This document shows, piece by piece, positions 35,986-46,365 of a stretch of 64,000 nucleotides of DNA. The translations under genes and the position numbers were made by a program. The notes under the pieces were generated by a model, which saw only the letters and a program-made list of their open reading frames with translations, made no database searches and was not told the origin of the DNA. The first letter of the stretch is position 1, and the number at the start of each line of letters is the position of its first letter. The stretch comes from Pleurodeles waltl (lineage: Eukaryota > Chordata > Amphibia > Caudata > Salamandridae): the NCBI RefSeq assembly GCF_031143425.1, contig NC_090447.1:845747760-845811759 (forward strand), in the 5' to 3' direction.

Positions 35986-36250
35986 GCCCACTGATTCTGG
36001 AAGGGGCTCCATGCCCATTGCTCTGTGCTGGGGAGTGCAAGGCTACAATCTCTCAGGTGGGTGACTTGCCCACTGGTTCTGGAGGGTGCTCCATGCCCAT
36101 TGCTCTGTCCTGGGGAGTGCAATGCCACAGTCTCTCAGGTGGGTGACTTGCCCACTGGTTCTGGAGGGGGCAACATGCCCATTGCTCTGTCCTGAGGAGT
36201 GCAAGGTACCAGTCTCTCAGGTGGGTGACTTGCCCACTGGTTCTGGAGGG
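35986..36250 (+). repeat. 82-bp tandem repeat, ~3.3 copies
   Basis: GCCCACTGRTTCTGG starts at 35986, 36068, 36150 and 36232, each 82 bp apart. The unit also contains CATGCCCATTGCTCTGT and CTCTCAGGTGGGTGACTT. Because 82 is not a multiple of three, successive copies are read in different frames on the minus strand. They form the tail of the partner-gene reading frame. Confidence 0.92.
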
Positions 36251-38938
36251 GGCAACTCGCACAGCAGCCCCTGGAGTGTGGCCTACATGGCATCCTCTGG
36301 CGGTGACGGCTGCAGTGTGGTGGTGAAGGAGCCTCCTGGGCAGCCTCTGGACTTTCTGATGGCTGCAGTGTGGTGGTGGATGGAGGAGCCTCCTGGGCAA
36401 CCTCAGTACTTTCTGATGGCTGCAGTTCATCAGCTGGCGGTGGGGGCCCTGTGACAGCTGGTGGAGGTGTCACCCTGACAGCCTCTGCTGGAGTAGAGGG
36501 CTTCGTCTCCTCCAATACATGGGGCGTGGATCCCTTACCCTTCCTGCAAGGGGTCGATGGGCTCTTCCCCTTCTTTCCTGGTGGTGCAGGCTCCTTTCCC
36601 TTCTTGCCTGGTGATGCAGGCTCCTTCTCCTTCTTGCCTGGTGGTACAAGCTCCTTCCTCTTCTTTCCTGGTGGTGCTGGCTCCTTCCCCTTCTTTAACG
36701 GAGGTGTGGTATCCTTACCACCACGAGTAGGTGGTGCTACCACTGTCCCCATGGACTGTGTGGCTGAGGTGCTGGACTGTGTCCTTGGTACCCTGCTCAC
36801 ACGGGCAGGACATGGGGAGGGGCAGGGAAGAGGTCAATTTGCGGAAGGAATATCTTTTAAAGGATGTTACGGGGAGGAGAAAGGAGTAATGGGAGTAGAG
36901 GTTCAGGGAGTGGTTGATGGATGTGTATGTCTGCTGGACTTGGCTGATGGTGCATGGGTTGTATGCTGAAGTGAGGTGGATGGCTGTTGGGTGTGTGAGT
37001 GCTTGCGTTTGTGTCCTTTAGGAGGGGGGACAGACATAATGGGAGAGGACAGAGGGGACGCGTGCATGGCTGTTGTGGAGGTGTCTGCCAGTGAGGTGTG
37101 TGTCCTGCTTGGTGTGGTGATGCTGTTAGTGGATGTAGATAGAGAGCAAGCAGGTGTGAGTGTGGACATGACTGGGAGGGAGGTGGAGGAGGAGGAGGGG
37201 GAGACAGTGGAGGCAGTAGGTGTTGTTGTGTCTGCAATTGTATGGTGTTTGTGTGAGCGCTTATGTGATGAAGTGTGGTGCTTGTGTTTGCCTGTGACAC
37301 TCTTGGGTGTTCTCTTGTGTGCATGCTCGTCTGTATGTGTGCTTGGGATGGGTTGGGGTTGAGGAGAATGTGGCTGGGAAGTGGGAGTTTGAGGGGGGAC
37401 GGTAGAAACATGGACAATGGTTGCCATCAGAGAGGAGGCCGGAGCCTAAATCGATCTCTGTTGGGCCGGCAATCCACTGTGGATGCCCTCTAGGAATGCA
37501 TTGCATTGCTGCATCTGGGATGCCAGTCCCTGGATGGCATTCACAATGGTTGACTACCCTACAGAGATGGATCTCAGGAGGTCAATAGCCTCAGGTCTCA
37601 CTGGGGCAGGGCCTGAGGTGCCTGGGGCGAAGGAGATACCCACCCTCCTGGATGAGCGGGCATGGAAAGCTCACTGAGAGGCTGCTGGGAGGACGGTGCT
37701 GGTACAGAGGGTGGCAGCTCTACCTGCAGTTGGGGTGGTCACAGAGGTGTCCGCAACCACCAGGGAGCTTCCATCGGAGGAGGTATCTGAGTCTGTGTTG
37801 TCTCCTCCAGTCTCTGCCGTGGTGCTCCCCTCACCCTCCGTCCCACTGGTTCCCTCAGCGTCGGTGGATTCTGCCTCCTTGTTCCTGTGGGATGCAGCTC
37901 CCTCTGTCGCCGGTGCCCCTGCTACTCCGCCAGATGATGCTAATGCACACAAGGACAGAATGACAAAACAAGAAAGGGGGGAGAGAGACAAAGGACACAC
38001 TGGGTCAGTGACTGCACCAGCACCACAGTTGGCATACACATCTCCATCACACACAGGGAACAGGGATAAGCACTATGCATTGCACCACCAGGGATATAGC
38101 TAGTCACTAAGGCAAGATGAGGACAACACACCGCCAACTGCAGCACCACTGGGACGGATGATGCCCTGCCTGAAATAGACTGCTAACAAGCTAGGTCACC
38201 TGTTTTTGCCATACACCCATTACCCTTCAGAAGACCCGTGCTGCAATGTCTGGCCTGGCCTTTGGGGCATCCACTGACACACATCCACCACCCGGATAAC
38301 ATCCAACCAGCCAAAATATGTATTGATACCCACTGTACTCACCCCCTTGTGGCTGCTGTGATTCCATCAAGCGCCCATCCAGCTCAGGGTAGGCCACCGC
38401 CAGTATGGGGGATACCAGAGGGGTCAGGTTCCGACGGGCACCCCTTCCTCGTTGGGAGGCCATCCCCAGCTGGTCCTCCGTGGCCAGCGTCTCAGTTCAC
38501 CCCCACGATTCCGACAGTGGGTGCTCTACCTGCCATAGACCCCCAGGGTCCACACGTCCTTGGCAATGGCATGCCATAATCCCTTCTTTTGATGGGTGCT
38601 GACCTGCAGAGGCAATACAGACAGGAGAACACTATTAAACAAACAGTCCAGCCCGTCACACAAATGGCCCACCATACCCGTTTCCATCACCATTAGCACA
38701 CACATAGCCCAGCGCACAACATGTACACTACCAACAGACAATCCCTCCACCCACCCTTACACGATGCTTGCAGATACATCTCCATGCATCCTTGACACAT
38801 GTATTGTGGCCAAAGTGTACTCACCTGTTGGTCTGGAGGCCCATACAGCTGTCTGTACTGGGGTCGACCCCATTCACCAGTCGCTCCAACTCCTCCGAAG
38901 TGAAGGCATGGGCCCTTTACCCAGTCACACGGGCGATG
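36135..38938 (-). pseudogene. Myb/SANT-like Harbinger partner gene, three exons, disabled
   Basis: Exon 1 (about 38938-38825) encodes AFTSEELERLVNGVDP then QYRQLYGPPDQQ. Exon 2 (38603-38343) continues VSTHQKKGLWHAIAKDVWTL, giving a Myb/SANT-like DNA-binding domain, then QLGMASQRGRGARRN and LAVAYPELDGRL. Exon 3 starts at 37939 (ASSGGVAGAPATEG). It runs through a Ser/Thr/His-rich region and 11-residue KGKEPAPPGKK repeats (about 36545-36710) into the 82-bp repeats. Splice sites fit: CAACAG/GTGAGT, CTCTGCAG/GTCAGC, AAGGGG/GTGAGT and GCATTAG/CATCA, and the exon 2-3 join keeps frame (QGASSGG). Damage: the expected start codon reads ATC, TAA and TAG stops lie in exons 1 and 2, frameshifts occur near 38871 and within exon 2, and more lie in exon 3. 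It would bind transposon ends with HARBI1. It lies head to head with the transposase, about 460 bp apart. Confidence 0.7.
36545..36710 (-). repeat. 33-bp coding minisatellite (KGKEPAPPGKK-type repeats)
   Basis: About five units of 33 bp (GGTGGTGCAGGCTCCTTYCC-like on the plus strand) encode an 11-residue lysine/proline motif on the minus strand. Units differ by single substitutions but keep length, so the frame is preserved, unlike the neighbouring 82-bp repeat. This was probably a basic, disordered linker in the partner protein. Confidence 0.85.
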
Positions 38939-39398
38939 GTAGGTTCCAGACACAGCTCGTAGCAGCAAACGCAGTGTAGATGTTCTCCTGTTGAAGGTCA
39001 GGAAACAAGTGAAAAATCAGATAGAAAATGGCGGTCACATCAGTGGCGGTGTACACCGTCACCGCCGGCGTAGATCCCCATTGGCCACTGTACTTCATAG
39101 AGCCCCATATTATCCAATGAGGAATTGCGCGGGGTGCAAGACCGCCTTCCACCACGATGCCCAACATCAGCGGAGTTACCTCACTTACACCTGTCCCTAC
39201 ATACAGGACAGGCGGTCGCTACTGGGGGGGGGTGGCAGGCATATCGACAATTGCTGCTTTACAGATTAGATTGGCACATACTTCACCATTAACACTGTCC
39301 CAGTACATAAGTGCACATGTGGACTGTAGTTGTGGTTTTGTTGTACCAATTGTGACAGCCTACTCACTCTTGTGTCCCTTAGATACCTACCGCTGCAG
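38939..39398. promoter_or_regulatory. Intergenic region between divergent transposon genes, possible shared promoter
   Basis: It separates the minus-strand Myb/SANT partner (starting about 38938) from the plus-strand transposase (39399). It contains a GC-rich GGCGGT/ACCGCC cluster at 39030-39070 resembling the sub-terminal motifs near 35200, and a G run at 39225-39234. No TATA or initiator is defined. A promoter role is inferred from gene orientation only. An old junction between two elements could equally lie here. Confidence 0.3.
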
Positions 39399-40508
39399 AT
39401 GAATAGGCGGTGGAGACATACCCACGTGTACAGACCCCTGGTGGACGTAGCTACCTCTTGAGGACAGGCACATTATCGTCACCTATAGCCTGGACAGGGC
39501 CACAATCACAGAGCTGTGTGCCCAGTTGGAGACTGACCTGATCTCATCTGTCTCTCATCCGACTGGGATCCCCCCTCTTGTCCAAGTGCTATCAGTACTC
39601 CATTTCCTGACGACAGGTTCTGTCCAAGTGACAGTGGGCTTGGCAGCAGGAATGTCACAGCTAATGTTCTCAATTGTGCTGGCAAGAGTGTTGTCTGCCC
39701 TGGTAAAACACATGCGCAGCTACATAGCTCTCCCCCAGGTGGAAGATTTGGCCATTGTGAAGGTCGGATTCTATGCAATGGGACATATCCCCAATATTAT
39801 TGGGGTGATTGATGGGACACATATTGTGTTTGTCCCCAGCCAGAATGAACAGATGTACAGGAATCGTAAGAGTTTCCACTCCATGAATGTGCAGATGGTG
39901 TGCCTGGCGGACCAGTGTATCTCCCACGTCAATGCTAAGTATCATGGGTCGGTCCATGATGCCTTTGTCCTGAGAAATAGCAGAATCCCAAATGTGATGG
40001 CCCAACTACAGAGGTACAGGTTGTGGCTAATAGGTGAGCCTTTGTGCCCATCTACTGTATGTTAGTGTATGCCTCTGGTGTTAACTTCATAGGATAGTGT
40101 GTGGCTAAATGTTGTCCCTCAATACCTGCAGGTGACTCTGGCTACCCAAACCTATTGTGGCTGCTGACCCCTGTGAGGAATGCCAGGACAAGGGCTGAAG
40201 AATGCTATAATAAGGCACATGGGCAAACCAGATGGATCATCGAGAGAACCTTCGGCCTCCTGAAGGTGAGGTTCAGGGGCCTCTATCTGACCGGTGGATC
40301 CCTTTGCTACTCACCCAAGAAGGTCTACCAGATAGTAGTGGCATGCTGCATGTTTCACAACCTGGCCCTCAGGCGCCATGTCCCTTTTCTGCAGGAGGAG
40401 CAGACTGGAGATGCCCCTGTGGCTGCAGTAGACCCTGATGACAATGAGGATGAAGAGGCTGAGGATGAGGACAACAGAACATCAGTTATCCGTCAGTACT
40501 TCCAATGA
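39399..40508 (+). pseudogene. HARBI1-like: HARBI1-type transposase (DDE nuclease), near-intact with one N-terminal frameshift
   Basis: A PIF/Harbinger transposase cuts and rejoins transposon DNA in the nucleus with a Myb-like partner. An ATG at 39399 begins MNRRWRHTHVYRPLVD. A frameshift near 39446-39459 moves coding to the frame that then stays open to 40033. An intron (40034-40131, 98 bp; CTAATAG/GTGAGC to ACCTGCAG/GTGACT) joins I-G-D-S in frame, and exon 2 runs to TGA at 40506-40508. Visible motifs are a helix-turn-helix-like N part (LDRATITELCAQLETDL), then IIGVIDGTH with the first candidate Asp at 39811, LADQ and SVHDA with Asp at 39910 and 39958, WLIGDSGYP across the splice, and IIERTFGLLK with the Glu at 40242. 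The acidic tail ends in RQYFQ. Length and layout fit the family. Only the single frameshift appears to disable it. Confidence 0.85.
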
Positions 40509-40780
40509 GACACAGGTGAGAGAGTGCAACTTCACATATCTATGACTATTGTTGTATTCTGTGTGGCTGTGGCATGATGGCATGAACCACTTTTTACCTC
40601 TACTTACTGTCATCTATGGATTATCCTTTTACAAATGCTGGTGCAATGACAACTGTGTACTGATGTGCTGACTACAGCCAGCTACACATAATTATTTCTA
40701 TGCTCTCACAATGTACTCTTTTCCATAAATACATTGTTTCAACACATGACATACAAGTATTTGAGTTGTGTTCAAGGGTG

Positions 40781-40786
40781 TTTATT
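40781..40786 (-). terminator. Polyadenylation signal AATAAA for the 40949-43464 gene
   Basis: TTTATT on the plus strand gives a canonical AATAAA on the minus strand, about 165 bp beyond the stop of the second Myb/SANT gene. The 40509-40948 stretch between the two convergent genes is otherwise AT-rich 3' UTR-like sequence. Confidence 0.5.
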
Positions 40787-42120
40787 TTAGTGCTAACAAA
40801 TTGAGGGAAAAGTGCAATGGAATGGGGTGATGGTGGAGGAAAGTACAGGGTATTGTTCCAGTCTGTTTGTAGCACAGGTGCAATGTCCAAGTGGCCATAG
40901 GAAGGGGAGCTACAGCAGTTCAAGGTGGACAAGGTGACTGAGTGGGACTCAAGGGGGACAATCAGGAGAGTCTAATTTCCTGGCGTTGGTCTTGGCAAGT
41001 GTCTCTTGCTTCTGTCTGGGTCGTAGGGAACTTTTGCGGGGTGGTTCACCTTCTACAGGGGAAGGGGTGCTGGTGGCCTGTGGGTCCTGTGGCGGGGCCT
41101 CCTGCCCACTAGCTTCAGCGGAAGTGGAGGGCTGCTCAATGGACTGGCTAGTGATAGGGGCCCAGTGGTGTGCTGTTGCCTCCCTCATGATGTTGCCCAT
41201 GTCTGCCAGCACCCCTGCTATAGAGATCAGTGTGGTGTTAATGGCTTGCAAGTCCTCCCTTATCCTCTGATACTGTCCCTCCTGCAGCCGCCTGTTCCCC
41301 TGCACGTTGTCAATGATCTGGCCCATCGTGTCCTGGGAATGTTGGTAGGCTCCCAGGATCTCAGAGAGTGCCTTCTGGAGAGAAGGTTCCCTGGTCCTGT
41401 CCTCCCACAGGTGCACAGCAGTCCTCCCAGTGTCCCTGGTGGCCTATGCCTCTGTCCCCTGAACGGTGTGCCCACTGACCCCAGGTCCCTGATTGTCTTT
41501 GGGGTGAGGTGTGGCGTGGGGTCCCTGTATAGATGGGCAAACTTCTGGTTGACTTGTCCTGGGGACAGAGGTGTGGGTATGCTGGATGGGTGCTGGGATG
41601 TTGGATCCTGATGGGGGAGGCTCTGTGGTGGTCTGTGAGTGGGCTTGGGTGACCAGCTATCCAGTGGTCCCTGATGGGCCAGGTTGGTCATTCAGATCCA
41701 GAAGTCCAGAGTTACTGTCATCACTGGGGGCATCTTCTGTTGGGGGACTGGATAGTCGTGGCACCTCCTCTCAACTGACATTGGCTGGGGTACCTGTGGG
41801 GATGTAAGTGATGTATTATGCTTAATGTGTGAGACATTTTTACATCCCTGGCTTTCCCTCTATCATTGGTGTTGCCCTGCCACCTTTTGCTTTTGCATGG
41901 TGATGTATTGAGGGATTGTTAGTTTCCCTATACTGTGCATGCATTAGTGATGGGTGTCCATGCAAGGCTGGGAGGGGTGCCCATGCATTGGTATAGCATG
42001 CAGGGCTTGGATTTGTGGTTAGTCATATGTGTAGGTGCAGTATGTGGGATGGAGTGGAGTGATGGGAGTGAGGGTGAGGGTGTGTGATGGCATGCAGGTA
42101 TGGGGGGTGATAAGTAGTAA

Positions 42121-43037
42121 GGGGCATATTTATACTCCGTTTGCGCCGAATTTGCGTCGTTTTTTTCAATGCAAATTCGACGCAAAACTAACTCCATATT
42201 TATACTTTGGCGTTAGACGCGTCTAGCGCCAAAGTTCATGGAGTTAGCGTCATTTTTTGGCGTGAACACCTTCCTTGCGTTAATGAGATGCAAGGTAGGC
42301 GTTCCCGTCTTAAAAAATGACTCCCAGGCATGTGCGTGGTATTTATACTCCCGGGCAAAAATGACGCCCGGGAGTGGGCGGGGCAAAAAACCCCGCATTT
42401 GCGCCTCTTTTTAACGCCTGGGTCAGGGCAGGCGCTAAGGGACCTGTGGGCTCAGAATGAGCCCAGAGGTGCCCTCCCCTGCCCCCAGGGACACCCCCTG
42501 CCACCCTTGCCCACCCCAGGAGGACACCCAAGGATGGAGGGACCCATCCCAGGGAAGAAAAGGTAAGTTGTGGTAAGTATTTTTTTAATTTTTTTTTTGT
42601 GGCATAGGGGGGCCTGATTTGTGCCCCCCTACATGCCACTATGCCCAGTGACCATGCCCAGGGGACAGAAGTCCCCTGGGCATGGCCATTGGGCAAGGGG
42701 GAATGACTCCTGTCTTTGCTAAGACAGGAGTCATGTTAATGGCGCCTGGGCGCCAAAAAAAAATGGCGCAAATCGGGTTAAGACGATTTTTTTGCCTCAG
42801 CCTGACTTGCCCCATTTTTGGACGCCCAAAACGCCATTTTTCCCTACGCCGGCGCTGCCTGGTGTACGTGTTTTTTTTTCACGCACACCAGGCAGCGCCG
42901 GTCGGCTAACGCCGGCTAACGCCATTCAATAAATACGGCGCCCGCATGGTGCTTCAGAATGGCGTTAGCCGGCGCTAATTTTTTTGGCGCAAAACTGCGT
43001 TAGCGCAGTTTTGCGTCAAAAAGTATAAATATGGCCC
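42121..43037. mobile_element. 917-bp TIR element with TAA target duplication, inside an intron
   Basis: The left end is GGGGCATATTTATACTCCGT; the right end is the complement of GGGCCATATTTATACTTTTT. TAA flanks both sides (42118-42120 and 43038-43040), fitting PIF/Harbinger target preference. The interior is non-coding and rich in inverted pairs, including the 42849-42901 hairpin and a terminal GCAAAACTGCG/CGCAGTTTTGC palindrome. It occupies most of the 1,259-bp intron of the second Myb/SANT gene, so the intron was about 340 bp before insertion. Confidence 0.85.
42849..42901. repeat. Long perfect-like hairpin with poly-T loop
   Basis: Arms of 22 bases (CCGGCGCTGCCTGGTGTACG and its complement downstream) pair with one mismatch around a nine-T loop at 42871-42879. 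It lies inside the 917-bp element. Confidence 0.9.
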
Positions 43038-43501
43038 TAAATGTTGACTTACCAGTGTCCAGTACTCTGGCTACTCCAGCGAGTCCCTCAGGATGCAGTA
43101 ATGGCAGTACTTGCTCCTCCCATGCTGTGAGCTGTGGGGGATGAGGTGGGGGTCCACCGCCAGTCCTCTGTATGGCGAGCTGGTGCCTTGTACTATGGAA
43201 CATACCTTCCCTCGTAGATCTTTCCATCTCTTCCTGATGTCATCCCTTGTTCTTGGGTGCTGTCCCACGGAGTTCACCCTGTTCACGATTCTCCGCCATA
43301 ACTCCATCTTCCTGGCAGTGGGTATCTGCTGTACCTGTGCTCCAAACAGCTGTGGCTCTAACCTGACAATTTCCTCCACCTTGACCCTTAACTCCTCCTC
43401 AGTGAAACGGAGGTGCCTTTGTGGTGCTATGGGTGTTTGTGGTGTGCGTTGGCGAGATTGCGTTGATTAATGTTTATTTAGAGTAAAAAGAATGACACTT
43501 A

Positions 43502-43658
43502 GGCCCGTATTTATACTTTTTTAGCACTGCGTTTGCACTGCTTTTTGACGCAAAAGCGGTGCAAACTTTCAAAATACAATTGTACTTTGTAAGTTTGCGC
43601 CGCTTTTGGGTGAAAAAAAAGACGCAAATGCGGCGCTAAAAAAGTATAAATATGGGCC
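43502..43658. mobile_element. 157-bp palindromic MITE, TTA target duplication
   Basis: Sister of the 28412-28566 element: ends GGCCCGTATTTATACTTT and the matching complement, the same CAAAAGCGGTGCAAAC arms and a short AT-rich centre. TTA lies at 43499-43501 and 43659-43661. Confidence 0.9.
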
Positions 43659-43661
43659 TTA

Positions 43662-43860
43662 GGGGCATATCTGTACTCTGTTTGTACCAAATTAATGTTA
43701 TTTTTTTAACTCTAATTCGGTGCAAAACTAACTCCTTATTTGTACTTTGGCGCTAGACCCATCTAGCTCCAAACTTATGGAGCTAAAGCCATTTTTTGGA
43801 CGTGGAAACCTACCTTGCCTTAATGAGATGCAGGGGAGGCGTTGGTTAAGCTATGCTAAA
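43662..43860 (+). mobile_element. 5' fragment of a GGGGCATAT-type element abutting the MITE
   Basis: It begins GGGGCATATCTGTACTCTGT and follows the first ~190 bp of the 917-bp element with many substitutions (ACTTTGGCGCTAGACC, TTAATGAGATGCAGGGGAGG). It then loses similarity. It starts exactly after the TTA that ends the neighbouring MITE. The right end is missing. 43861-44781 beyond it is AT-rich with nothing I can name. Confidence 0.7.
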
Positions 43861-44781
43861 AGTTAATTATTTAAAAAGTAAGAGTCGAGCTTCCAACAAC
43901 CATATTAGTGCAGTCACGATATTGCTGTGTGGAGCCCTATTATAGTCAACTCTAGTTAATATGATCAAAGGTTCTTCATACTTTATATGTGGGTAATCTG
44001 TATGAGCTGTAGAGACAAAAAACTAGGCAAAAATAGTTTACAGTAGCTCCCGTTCAGAAAGGCAATATTTTAAATTAGACATATCTTTACTATATATCAG
44101 ACATGCACCTCTTTCTTTAACGGAAAAAAATGAAGAATAACAAAACAGAAATAATTTTTTCGTTTATAGAGATAACTTGTCCATAACCAGGTCTTCCAAC
44201 AGGTTTTGTACAGAAAAGACAAAATTAACTATGAAGTAGAAGCAACATCTAAGAAGGTTTAGTAACGCCTAAAGTGCATCTGTGCATCATTTTTTTAATT
44301 ATTTGCTTACCACGTCTAATCTCCGAATCCATTTGATTGTCCTTTTACGTACTTTAATTCACAACTGCCTCTCCTTGTTTTTTTACTATTTGTTTAGTAC
44401 CTGTGAAAATGAAGTTGCATTGGTTTTCGTTGGATTGTGCACTGGAAAGAAAACTTTCCAGTACACATACAAAACTGTGCTAGACTGCGTGCACATACCT
44501 TTGCACTAAGGTGCAAAGTTGTGTGTGTATGTTCGCTATGCAGCTTTAAAAAGCACCAGCGTAGGAGAACAGCAGCAGCCCATACATATTGAAAATGGCT
44601 TTATGCTTCTCTCTCCCCCGAAAGCAACACAGAGCTGCAAAGTTGCTTATAGTGCTGCATTACAATATTTATTTTGTCAATCTGCCTCTTTGAGAGCTAG
44701 GTGAAATGCATACGCACAAAGCTTACATTGTTATGATGTGCTGAAGTCTGGTCCTCAGAGACTTACTTCTAATGCTCTTAT

Positions 44782-45320
44782 GGGTATGTTTATGAAAAGT
44801 GGTGCTGCACCTAGTGCAGCACCACTTTTCTTGCGCCCCTTAGCACCACCCCTAATGACACCATGTGCGCACACTGTTCAATATACGGTGCACCTTGCCG
44901 GTAGTTAGGAAACTATTGTCAGAATTTTTTATGCTGCTCGGCGCCTTACAGGATTAGCATAAAAAATTATGACGCTAATCCTGCTAAGCACTCAGAGGCC
45001 CATTGTAACCAATGAGAGCTTCCTTTTAACACCTGCTCAGAGAAGGCGTTAAAAGTGCCAAAAAAAATGACGCTAAGAAATCTCTTAGATTTCTTTCAAC
45101 CATTATTTTGGCCCCCCTAACTAGGGAAATCCCCCTTAGCATACATTATGTCTGGCGCAGGCATAATGTAGCGCAAAGTATTACAAAGTAATGCAATGCA
45201 TGCATTGCGCCACTTTGTAAATATGCTGCAGCATTTTTGGCCATCTAACACCACATTAGCAACACAAGAATGACACTAATGTGGCATTAGAATGGCACTA
45301 GGCCCTCTTAAATCTGGGCC
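44782..45320. mobile_element. Probable MITE-like element, ends uncertain
   Basis: It starts GGGTATGTTTATGAAAAG followed by a perfect GTGGTGCTGCAC/GTGCAGCACCAC hairpin, and ends near AAATCTGGGCC. The interior contains reiterated GTGGCATTAG/ACACCACATTAG and GCGCAAAGTATTACAAAGTA phrases. Terminal repeats are weak and no clear target duplication is seen, so boundaries are approximate. 45321-46357 to its right is AT-rich without a gene. Confidence 0.45.
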
Positions 45321-46365
45321 ATGGACTTTACTGTAAAGGATTGACAGTTTCTCTTAGAGAGTCTCAGGTGAAAGATGCAGTCATAGTATGTTTTCCATAA
45401 AGCTGTAAGGAAAAGTGGAGAGGCTAAGTACATCTGCAGAGCCAGTCAATCATTGTTTGAAATTGATTATTGTTCTGAGCACAGGCACTTTGACTGTATA
45501 GCTTTAAATTCAGGAGAGGAATGAGAACTTTACAACCTGACTTTTCCTGGTTTCTCTAAACTGTGAAAAGAGACAACAATAAAATTCTCCGTTTTTTCCT
45601 ACATTATTCCTCTTAAGAAACCAAAGGCAAGGTTTAATATTGCTGCAGGATTTCCACAATAATTTTAAAGCTTACATTTTACAGTTACAGCATGACTCAA
45701 ACCAACATATTACTTTTTCAGTGTAAAAATATGTATGTAGCTAACGTTAATATAAAATCTGCTACTGAAACAAATTGTATTAATAGGTTACTTAGCAAAT
45801 ATTTTCATAAATCTGAACTCACTTATAGATTTACTTCAACAATTTGAGTAGCTTTTGGAGTTTTTGGGAATTCAGTTATTCTCTGGTCACTAAATCTGAA
45901 CAAGCTGTAAATATTTAGGAGTAATTGTCCTGCTTGCTTGTGTGGATTGTCTGCTTTGTGGAGGAGCCCCTTTCTTGGACCCCTCCCCTTTTGCACTCTA
46001 GTAGTGCACTCGCCCCACTTTATCTGGAGAGCACAAATGTTTCAAGGCACAGAATACAATCAAAGTTGTGCCTCTGTGTGGGCACTATGCACATAGCATA
46101 TTTTGCCCCTTGAGAAGAAAGAGACCTGTTCACACCCTTAACCCTAAGCACAATTATGAGACAATGTGGTTTGTTATATGATGATGCTGTGCAACCCCAC
46201 CGTGTAATAAGGTCACATGCCTGTCTTGAGTCCAGCCAGGCTGGCCTCTAAAACCTTAGCTCAACCCTGGGTAGTTGGGGCTTTGAACAGTCAGGCTTAA
46301 ACAAAGGAAGAATTGTTAAGCATTTAGTAGTATCAAAACAATTGAATAAAAAGGGAATGCAACAC

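Larger units (their letters stand above)
40949..43464 (-). pseudogene. Second Myb/SANT (MSANTD-like) Harbinger partner gene, two exons, disabled
   Basis: Exon 1 (about 43464-43053) encodes RHLRFTEEELRVKVEEIVRL, QLFGAQVQQI, RKMELWRRIVNRVNSVGQH and IRKRWKDLRGKV, a clear Myb/SANT-like tri-helical domain, then a proline-rich stretch. The intron (43052-41794) has GACACTG/GTAAGT and CCCCACAG/GTACC boundaries and joins D-T-G-T in frame. Exon 2 (41793-40949) ends with a helical segment LWEDRTREPSLQKALSEILG, probably coiled-coil or multimerising, and a basic tail (KSSLRPRQKQET). No in-frame ATG precedes the domain. A frameshift lies near 43195, and stops include a TAG at 41446-41444. It converges with the transposase at 40508. 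It is unrelated at motif level to the partner at 36135-38938, apart from the general Myb fold. A 917-bp element sits in its intron. Confidence 0.72.

Noticed and set aside
36370..36969. Plus-strand 199-residue Gly/Phe-rich frame
   Set aside because: It is antisense to the lysine/proline repeat region of the Myb/SANT partner, which has better motif and splice support.
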